From Deltaproteobacteria bacterium (GTDB lineage: Bacteria; Desulfobacterota; Desulfobulbia; Desulfobulbales; UBA5123): DNA of 5,464 nucleotides. The notes beneath the pieces were generated by a model. It did no database searches. It was given only the letters and a program-made list of their open reading frames with translations, and was not told where the DNA came from. The position numbers and the translations under genes are program-made. The stretch covers positions 1 to 5,464 of the forward strand of contig JAJYKH010000211.1 of assembly GCA_021788685.1 (NCBI GenBank). The letters are read 5' to 3'. Numbering within the stretch: position 1 is the stretch's first letter; each line of letters opens with the position of its first letter. Below, piece by piece: positions 1 to 4,313 of the stretch.

Positions 1-1
1 C

Positions 2-709
2 TTTGGAGCCCAGAACCGGGTCGATGAGCTCCTGGCGCGCCGCCTGCGCCGGGAGCCCCTTGCCTACATCCTGGGGGAATGGGAATTCTGGTCCCTCCCG
101 TTCGAGGTGACTCCGGCGGTGCTCATCCCGCGGCCGGAAACGGAGCTTCTCGTCGAAACCGCCCTGGAAGCCCTGAAGCCCGCCTCCGGCCCCCTCCGCC
201 TCCTTGATCTGGGCACCGGCAGCGGCATCATTCCCGTGGTCCTTGCCCGGGAGCTCCCGCTCGCCTCAGTCTACAGCCTGGACTGCTCGCTGGCCGCCCT
301 CACGGTTGCCGCCCGCAACGCCAAGCGGAACGGAGTTGGCGGCCGGGTCCGCTTCGTCGCCTCTGACTGGCTGGCGGGAATCCGCCGCCAGCCGGTTTTC
401 GATGCGGTCGTTTCCAATCCCCCCTACATCGATTGCCAGGCCGTGCCGGGTCTGCAGCCGGAGGTGCGGGATTTCGAGCCGCACCTGGCCCTGAACGGCG
501 GGCAGGGCGGGCTCGAGATCATCGCGCGCCTCTGCGGGGAGATCGCTGGCGTGCTCAAACCGGGCGGCCGGCTGTTCATGGAGATCGGCTTCGACCAGGG
601 GGAAACCGCCGCGGCCCTTTTCGCGGCGGCCGGCGAGTACGATGACATCCGGGTCCGCCGCGATTACGCCGGCCACCCCCGCGTCCTGGAGGCGAGGAGG
701 GCAGGTTGA
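2..709 (+). CDS. prmC: Peptide chain release factor N5-glutamine methyltransferase PrmC (HemK), 5'-truncated
   Basis: PrmC transfers a methyl group from S-adenosylmethionine to the glutamine of the GGQ motif in release factors RF1 and RF2, which speeds peptide release in the cytoplasm. The reading frame is open from base 2 to the TGA at 707-709, giving about 235 residues. The family is usually about 280-290 residues, so roughly 50 residues of the N-terminal helical domain lie outside the window. Visible in order: the hinge segment REPLAYILGEWEF (fragment residues about 19-31), the family signature VLIPRPETELLVE just after it, the SAM-binding loop LDLGTGSG (residues 68-75), and the catalytic NPPY motif (residues 139-142, bases 416-427) that grips the glutamine side chain. 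The GTG at 107 is an internal valine, not the start. No key residue is missing. In many bacteria the upstream neighbour is prfA, which would fit but cannot be seen. Identification is very secure. Confidence 0.96.
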   Translation, partial: FGAQNRVDELLARRLRREPLAYILGEWEFWSLPFEVTPAVLIPRPETELLVETALEALKPASGPLRLLDLGTGSGIIPVVLARELPLASVYSLDCSLAALTVAARNAKRNGVGGRVRFVASDWLAGIRRQPVFDAVVSNPPYIDCQAVPGLQPEVRDFEPHLALNGGQGGLEIIARLCGEIAGVLKPGGRLFMEIGFDQGETAAALFAAAGEYDDIRVRRDYAGHPRVLEARRAG

Positions 710-712
710 AAA

Positions 713-781
713 CTGAAGGTTTTTTAGGCTGAAGTCCGAAGGGTGAAGACCGAAGGCCGCTGGATGAAGATGAGCTGAAGG
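713..781 (+). repeat. Degenerate GAAG heptad repeat downstream of prmC
   Basis: From 729 to 770 six consecutive 7-base units can be read in exact phase: CTGAAGT, CCGAAGG, GTGAAGA, CCGAAGG, CCGCTGG, ATGAAGA. Five of the six contain YGAAG. Out-of-phase copies of CTGAAGG lie at 713-719 and 775-781, and a run of six T (720-725) sits inside the array. The stretch does not look coding and starts 4 bases after the prmC stop. Its role is unknown. It could be slippage-generated filler, a scattered intergenic repeat family, or part of a weak terminator. A possible 5-bp AAAAC/GTTTT stem at 709-723 is too weak to call as one. Confidence 0.6.
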
Positions 782-857
782 GCAGAGCTGATGCTTGACG
801 GCTGCCCGGTGGCTGTTGGTTTCTGAAAGCTCTCAGCTTCTTCAATTCAGCTCTTGC
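780..857. repeat. Imperfect inverted repeats in the prmC-murA gap
   Basis: AGAGCTGA at 784-791 is the exact reverse complement of TCAGCTCT at 847-854. Allowing one bulged base the arms extend to 782-791 and 847-857. A second, nested pair is GGGCAG at 780-785 with CTGCCC at 802-807. The two pairs share bases 784-785, so they are alternative structures rather than one clean hairpin. The right part (821-855), read on the minus strand, again carries GCTGAA/TGAAG-type words, so the whole gap looks like GAAG words on the plus strand to the left and on the minus strand to the right. The gap from 710 to 973 shows no gene. Confidence 0.45.
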
Positions 858-882
858 CAATCCGGCCGAAATACAGAACTAT
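854..882 (+). promoter_or_regulatory. Possible sigma-70-type promoter for murA (weak)
   Basis: TTGCCA at 854-859 matches the -35 consensus TTGACA at five of six positions. A 17-bp spacer then leads to AACTAT at 877-882, which matches TATAAT at only three of six. It lies about 90 bases before the murA ATG. This is the best candidate seen in the gap, but the -10 element is poor and murA could instead be read through from prmC. Confidence 0.22.
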
Positions 883-956
883 CCGCGGAATCGTTTTTGT
901 CTGCGAGGAGGCGGCCGATTCCTCTCCTGTGGGCATATCCCCCGACCACCTGAAAA

Positions 957-961
957 AAGGA
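957..961 (+). promoter_or_regulatory. Ribosome binding site candidate of murA
   Basis: AAGGA, in an A-rich run, lies 12 bases before the ATG at 974. The spacing is a little long, but it supports this ATG over the upstream in-frame GTG (929) and TTG (854) codons. A perfect AGGAGG at 906-911 has no start codon at a working distance: the GTG at 929 is 17 bases away, and 917-922 contains none. Confidence 0.45.
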
Positions 962-973
962 TTTTGTCGGCCC

Positions 974-2239
974 ATGGATAAAATCGTCATCGAAGGCTGT
1001 CGTCCCCTGAAGGGGGAGGTCGCCATCAGCGGCGCCAAGAATGCCGCCCTGCCGCTCATCACCGCCACTTTGCTCACTTCCGGGTGGCACACCCTGCACA
1101 ACGTTCCCGACCTGCGCGATACTCGCACCATCCTGGCCCTGCTGGCCTCCCTCGGCGCCAAGTGGGAGCGCCAGGGGACCACCGTCCGCATCAATTCGGA
1201 CAAAATCGAGAATTTCGAGGCCTCCTACGATCTGGTCAAGACCATGCGCGCCTCGGTGCTGGTCCTTGGCCCGCTTTTGGCCCGCTTGGGCCGGGCCCGG
1301 GTTTCGCTGCCAGGAGGCTGCGCCATCGGCGCGCGGCCCATCGATCTCCACGTCCAGGCCCTGGCCAAAATGGGGGCGGATTTCACCCTGGAGGGCGGGT
1401 ACGTGGACGGCTCGGTCAAGGGCCGATTGACCGGCAGCACGGTCTATTTCGACATTCCCACCGTCACCGGCACCGAGAACATCCTGATGGCGGCCGTCCT
1501 GGCCAAGGGCACCACCATCATCAAGAACGCGGCCAAGGAGCCGGAGATCGGCAACCTCATCGACATGCTCACCGCCATGGGCGCCCGCATCAGGGGGCGG
1601 GACACCGACCTGCTCCAGGTGGAAGGGGTGAAGAAGCTCCGGCCGGCGGAAGGGGTAACGATCATTGCCGACCGGATCGAAACCGGCACCTACCTCATCG
1701 CGTTGGGAGCGGCAGGGGGAGAGGCCAAGATCACCAACTGCGACCCCTCTCTGCTGCCGTCCCTGCTCGAGAAGCTGCGGGTGGCGGGGGTGGAGATCGA
1801 AGAAGGCCGAAGCTGGATCCGGGTGGGCCGGACCGGGCACCTGCGCAGCATCGATATCAAGACCATGCCCTTTCCCGGGTTTCCCACCGACCTTCAGGCC
1901 CAGATCATGGCTCTCATGACGCTGAGCCGGGGATTGAGCGTGATCACCGAGACCATTTTCGAGAACCGTTTCATGCACGTGGCCGAGCTGCGCCGGATGG
2001 GGGCCGATATCCGGGTGGACGGCCACAGTGCCATCGTCAACGGCCACGGCCGGCTGCTGGGCGCCCCGGTCATGGCCACCGACCTGCGCGCCAGCGCCTC
2101 GCTGGTGGTGGCCGCCCTGGCCGCCGAGGGCACCACCGAAATCTCCCGGGTCTACCACCTGGACCGGGGGTACGAGGACCTGGAAGGCAAGCTGACCCGG
2201 CTCGGGGCCGTCATCCGCAGAGTCAAAGAAACCCAATGA
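974..2239 (+). CDS. murA: UDP-N-acetylglucosamine 1-carboxyvinyltransferase MurA
   Basis: MurA transfers enolpyruvate from phosphoenolpyruvate to UDP-GlcNAc, the first committed step of peptidoglycan synthesis in the cytoplasm. The product is 421 residues against about 417-420 in the family. The ATG at 974 is chosen because the protein then begins MDKIVIEGCRPLKGEVAISG, the usual MurA N-terminus; the open frame continues 40 codons upstream to 854, but that part looks unlike any MurA. Key residues sit one position after E. coli numbering where expected: Lys22-Asn23 in SGAKNA, Cys116 in GGCAIGARP (the PEP-binding, fosfomycin-target cysteine, codon at 1319), Asp306 in FPGFPTDLQAQ (general base), Arg372 in DLRAS and Arg398 in LDRGYE. 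Because the active-site residue is Cys and not Asp, I infer that the enzyme should be fosfomycin-sensitive. It follows prmC after 264 bp and converges on the lipoprotein gene. Confidence 0.97.
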   Translation: MDKIVIEGCRPLKGEVAISGAKNAALPLITATLLTSGWHTLHNVPDLRDTRTILALLASLGAKWERQGTTVRINSDKIENFEASYDLVKTMRASVLVLGPLLARLGRARVSLPGGCAIGARPIDLHVQALAKMGADFTLEGGYVDGSVKGRLTGSTVYFDIPTVTGTENILMAAVLAKGTTIIKNAAKEPEIGNLIDMLTAMGARIRGRDTDLLQVEGVKKLRPAEGVTIIADRIETGTYLIALGAAGGEAKITNCDPSLLPSLLEKLRVAGVEIEEGRSWIRVGRTGHLRSIDIKTMPFPGFPTDLQAQIMALMTLSRGLSVITETIFENRFMHVAELRRMGADIRVDGHSAIVNGHGRLLGAPVMATDLRASASLVVAALAAEGTTEISRVYHLDRGYEDLEGKLTRLGAVIRRVKETQ

Positions 2240-2241
2240 AA

Positions 2242-2288
2242 AATGAAGAATGCTGGGCCAAGGCATTCTTCATTCTCAATTCTTCATT
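2242..2288. terminator. Bidirectional terminator hairpin between murA and the lipoprotein gene
   Basis: AATGAAGAATGC (2242-2253) and GCATTCTTCATT (2263-2274) form a perfect 12-bp stem around a 9-base loop. The left arm starts 3 bases after the murA stop. Read on the minus strand, the stem begins 17 bases beyond the lipoprotein stop and runs into a T-rich tail with five T in a row, so it is a good intrinsic terminator for the lipoprotein gene. In the murA direction the tail (CTCAATTCTTC) is only moderately T-rich. A second copy of ATTCTTCATT at 2279-2288 can pair with the same left arm, giving an alternative hairpin. On the minus strand 2265-2288 reads as 7-base units AATGAAG, AATTGAG, AATGAAG. 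Confidence 0.75.
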
Positions 2289-2291
2289 GCT

Positions 2292-2741
2292 TCACTGCAG
2301 CACCCATTTGCCATTCTCGCGGCAGGCGGTGGCTTCGGTCTTTTCAGTCTTGCCGTTCACATCGGAGAGGAGGTTCACCTTGCGGCATGGCTTGCCCTCG
2401 GCCTGGTAGGCGGGTTGGGGGGTGACCTGGTACCGGTTGCCCGTATCGGGATTCGTCCAACTCGTCGTCTGGTTGGAGGGGGTGCTCTCCAGGGCCTGGT
2501 TCAGCTTGGTCCGGTCGGACTTCTCCATCTGGTTGCCGACGATGTAGCCCAGGACGCCGCCGATGGCGCCACCCAGGAGCGTCGCCTCGGCGCTGCGGCC
2601 GATCACCCCGCCCAGCACCGCCCCGCCCGCGGCCCCCGCCGCCGCCCCTTTCTCCTTCTTGCTCGCCTCTTGCCACTGGGCGCAGGACGTGGCGAGGACG
2701 AGCATTCCGATCACGAAAAGAACGATGATCCGGCGCAGCAT
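2292..2741 (-). CDS. Glycine-zipper outer-membrane lipoprotein, 17-kDa surface antigen type
   Basis: A 149-residue protein starting at the ATG on 2741, chosen because a strong GGAGG lies 6 bases upstream and a signal peptide follows at once. The open frame extends 30 codons further upstream without protein-like character. Residues 1-19 form a lipoprotein signal (MLRR, then a hydrophobic core) ending in LATSC, with lipidated Cys20; Ala at +2 suggests sorting to the outer membrane. Residues 32-48 and 57-69 are two glycine-zipper segments with Gly every fourth position (32, 36, 40, 44, 48 and 57, 61, 65, 69). The C-terminal part (about 95-149) has SWTNPDTGNRYQVTP, a PCR around Cys119 and TACRENGKW with Cys140, the pattern of 17-kDa surface antigen domains; the two cysteines may form a disulfide. 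The exact function is unknown; such proteins are linked to envelope structure or stress. It is transcribed alone, convergent with murA and divergent from the nuclease operon. Confidence 0.88.
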   Translation of the reverse strand: MLRRIIVLFVIGMLVLATSCAQWQEASKKEKGAAAGAAGGAVLGGVIGRSAEATLLGGAIGGVLGYIVGNQMEKSDRTKLNQALESTPSNQTTSWTNPDTGNRYQVTPQPAYQAEGKPCRKVNLLSDVNGKTEKTEATACRENGKWVLQ

Positions 2742-2745
2742 GATT

Positions 2746-2752
2746 CCCCTCC
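2746..2752 (-). promoter_or_regulatory. Ribosome binding site of the lipoprotein gene
   Basis: On the minus strand the sequence is CGGAGGGGAATCATG. GGAGG (2752-2748) lies 6 bases before the start codon, close to ideal, and fixes the start at 2741 rather than at the longer open frame. Confidence 0.85.
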
Positions 2753-2842
2753 GTTGTGATGGTGAATGGAGTGGTCCGCCACCAGGCTCCCGGCGCGGTC
2801 CATGAGCCAGCAACAATGAGGCACAACGCACGGGCCTTCTTT

Positions 2843-2875
2843 CTTATCTTCAAGATCATGGGGGCGGCATGTCAA
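2843..2875 (-). promoter_or_regulatory. Possible promoter of the lipoprotein gene
   Basis: A perfect TTGACA is read on the minus strand at 2875-2870. No good -10 stands at 17 bp (TGAAGA). The best A/T-rich match, GATAAG at 2848-2843, would need a 21-bp spacer, and AAGATA at 2850-2845 needs 19 bp with a poor match. The -35 word and its place about 130 bases before the gene make it worth recording, but the promoter is not secure. Confidence 0.2.
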
Positions 2876-2949
2876 GTGGCGGCCCGAAAGGGATCGGACA
2901 GAGAAGGGGAAACCGGTGAAAATGCCGAACCCGGCCGTTTGGGATTACC

Positions 2950-2979
2950 ATGGCATCCGGCCTGCGGCCGGGCTATGAT
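2950..2979 (+). promoter_or_regulatory. Candidate promoter(s) for the mre11-rad50 operon
   Basis: Two overlapping readings are possible. First, TATGAT at 2974-2979 is a five-of-six -10 box, with ATGGCA at 2950-2955 as a four-of-six -35 at 18 bp. Second, TGGCAT at 2951-2956 and CTGC at 2962-2965 resemble a sigma-54 element (consensus TGGCAC-N5-TTGC): the GG and GC pairs are exactly 12 bases apart, but the positions next to them deviate. Either would start transcription about 65-75 bases before the ATG at 3050. The sequence does not decide between them. Confidence 0.35.
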
Positions 2980-2989
2980 GAGCCGGCTC
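2957..2989. repeat. Two palindromes around the candidate -10 box
   Basis: CCGGCC (2957-2962) and GGCCGG (2966-2971) form a perfect 6-bp inverted repeat around TGC. GAGCCGGCTC at 2980-2989 is a perfect 10-bp palindrome. They flank the TATGAT box on both sides and could be operator sites. In GC-rich DNA short palindromes of this composition also arise by chance, so no regulator is named. Confidence 0.35.
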
Positions 2990-3005
2990 CATTTCGCGTC
3001 AATAT

Positions 3006-3028
3006 CAAACGATTTTCGACCAAACGAT
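3006..3028 (+). repeat. 8-bp direct repeat in the leader of the Mre11 gene
   Basis: CAAACGAT occurs at 3006-3013 and again at 3021-3028, a period of 15 bases, and a partial third copy (CCAAAC) follows at 3029-3034. It ends 21 bases before the ATG at 3050. This patch is more A/T-rich than the surrounding DNA. It may be a regulator site or simply leader sequence; no function is claimed. Confidence 0.4.
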
Positions 3029-3049
3029 CCAAACTGGTGGTGCCAGCGC

Positions 3050-4291
3050 ATGCCGATCCGCTTCATCCACACCGCCGACATCCACCTGGGGAAGACCTAC
3101 CGCAACTCGCCGGGGGAGAGCGAGCGGTACGAGGATTTCTTCCGGTGCTTCGACGGGATCGTGGCCGACGCCCTTGCCGAACGGGTCGATTTCGTCCTCA
3201 TCGGCGGCGACCTCTTCCACACCGGCCAGATTCTGCCCCGGACCTTCGCCCGTACCATCGCCAGCCTGCAGCCCCTCAAGGACGCCGCTATCCCCTGCAT
3301 CGCCATTGAGGGGAACCACGACTGGATTCACCGGCGCGACAACATCTCCTGGATGGAAGCCCTGTCGCACATGGGCTACCTCCGCCTCCTGCGGCCGGGC
3401 CGGACCGCCGAGGGCGGCTACCGCTTCGATCCGTTCGACCATGAGGCCGGGATCGGGGGGCGGGTCGAGATCGGCAGCCTCGCCATCTACGGTCTCGGCT
3501 ACATCGGCGCCCAGGCGGGCAGTCACGTGCCGCGCCTCTGCGAGGCGGTGACCACCGCCAACAACCTCCTCCTCTTCCACGTCGGGATCTGGAAATACTC
3601 GCCGGTCGAGATCGGCAATATGACGCTTGAGGAGGCCCATCCCCTGGCCGAGAGGTTCGGCTATGTCGCCCTGGGGCACGGTCACAAGCCGTACGTGATC
3701 GAAACCCCGGCCGGGCGGCCGTATGCCTTCAACCCCGGCGCCCCGGAGCGGGTCAACTTCGGGGAGGAGAAGTACAAAAAGGGCTACTATGTGGTGACTT
3801 TCCAGGAAGGGAGGTTCACGCCCGAGCTCCGCCCCACCGTCCCCCGGCCGATGCTGGTGGCGACGGTCGATCTCGACGGGGCGGCCACTCCCGAGGAGGC
3901 GCTCTCCCGCTTCCGGGGGCAGCTGCAGGAAAAAATCGAGCCCGGGGACCCGCGCCGCCCGCTTCTGGAGCTGAAGCTCGCCGGCCGGGTGGGGTTCCAT
4001 CCCTTCGAGCTGGGCCGGGAGCGGCTGCGGCTGGTGCTCGATGAGGTTGCCGCCCCCCTGCACGTGGAAATCAAGAACCACCTGTCGCAGGCCGCCCGCA
4101 CCGCGGAGGGAAGCAGCACGAGGTCTCTGGCCGAGATCGAGCGGGAGGTGCTGCACGAATTGATCGGCGCCCACGAATCGCTGCAGGGCCGGGAAGAAGA
4201 GATTGCCCGCCTGGCGCTGGCCATCCGCGACCTGGTTCTCAAGGGCGAAGTGGATGACGAGGAGCTGCTCGCGCTCCTCCCGGAAGAATGA
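3050..4291 (+). CDS. sbcD: Mre11/SbcD-family DNA repair nuclease
   Basis: This is the nuclease subunit of an Mre11-Rad50 (SbcCD) complex, which opens hairpins and trims blocked or protein-bound DNA ends in the cytoplasm with Mn2+. The product is 413 residues; E. coli SbcD is about 400. The ATG at 3050 is chosen because the protein then starts MPIRFIHTADIHLG, the usual Mre11 N-terminus; the frame is open 98 codons upstream but that stretch is not protein-like. The ribosome site is weak (GGTGG, 3036-3040, about 9 bases before). All metal and catalytic positions are present: Asp10 and His12 (DIHLG), Asp54 (GGDLFH), Asn89-His90 (GNHD), His177 (FHVGIWK), His210 and His212 (GHGHKP). NPGAPERVNFGEE is the family's capping-domain entry motif. 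Residues about 358-413 form charged helices suited to binding the base of the Rad50 coiled coil. The partner gene follows after 22 bp. By motif spacing it resembles archaeal Mre11 as much as E. coli SbcD. Confidence 0.93.
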   Translation: MPIRFIHTADIHLGKTYRNSPGESERYEDFFRCFDGIVADALAERVDFVLIGGDLFHTGQILPRTFARTIASLQPLKDAAIPCIAIEGNHDWIHRRDNISWMEALSHMGYLRLLRPGRTAEGGYRFDPFDHEAGIGGRVEIGSLAIYGLGYIGAQAGSHVPRLCEAVTTANNLLLFHVGIWKYSPVEIGNMTLEEAHPLAERFGYVALGHGHKPYVIETPAGRPYAFNPGAPERVNFGEEKYKKGYYVVTFQEGRFTPELRPTVPRPMLVATVDLDGAATPEEALSRFRGQLQEKIEPGDPRRPLLELKLAGRVGFHPFELGRERLRLVLDEVAAPLHVEIKNHLSQAARTAEGSSTRSLAEIEREVLHELIGAHESLQGREEEIARLALAIRDLVLKGEVDDEELLALLPEE

Positions 4292-4301
4292 AACGGGAAG
4301 C

Positions 4302-4305
4302 GGAG
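4302..4305 (+). promoter_or_regulatory. Ribosome binding site of the Rad50/SbcC gene
   Basis: GGAG lies 8 bases before the ATG at 4314, in the 22-bp gap after the Mre11 stop. There is no room for a separate promoter or terminator, so the two genes are one transcription unit. Confidence 0.65.
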
Positions 4306-4313
4306 CACGCCAC

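Noticed and set aside
709..725. Possible intrinsic terminator after prmC (AAAAC stem with a T run)
   Set aside because: The stem is only 5 bp and A/T-rich, and part of the T run is used in the stem, so it is too weak to call.
842..2266. 474-codon open frame on the minus strand opposite murA
   Set aside because: It is antisense to a gene whose every catalytic residue is in place, its translation is rich in Gly, Pro, Asp, His and Gln without any recognisable motif, and long antisense frames are expected in GC-rich DNA.
1084..2409. 441-codon plus-strand frame overlapping murA
   Set aside because: A shifted-frame shadow: its Gly/Arg/His/Pro-rich translation has no domain, and it runs through the murA stop and the terminator hairpin.
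2250..2759. 169-codon plus-strand frame opposite the lipoprotein gene
   Set aside because: It starts inside the terminator stem and is antisense to a gene with a signal peptide, lipobox, good ribosome site and glycine zippers.
2756..3049. 98-codon N-terminal extension of the Mre11 frame
   Set aside because: The translation is low in protein-like character and contains the promoter candidates; the family N-terminus begins exactly at the ATG on 3050.
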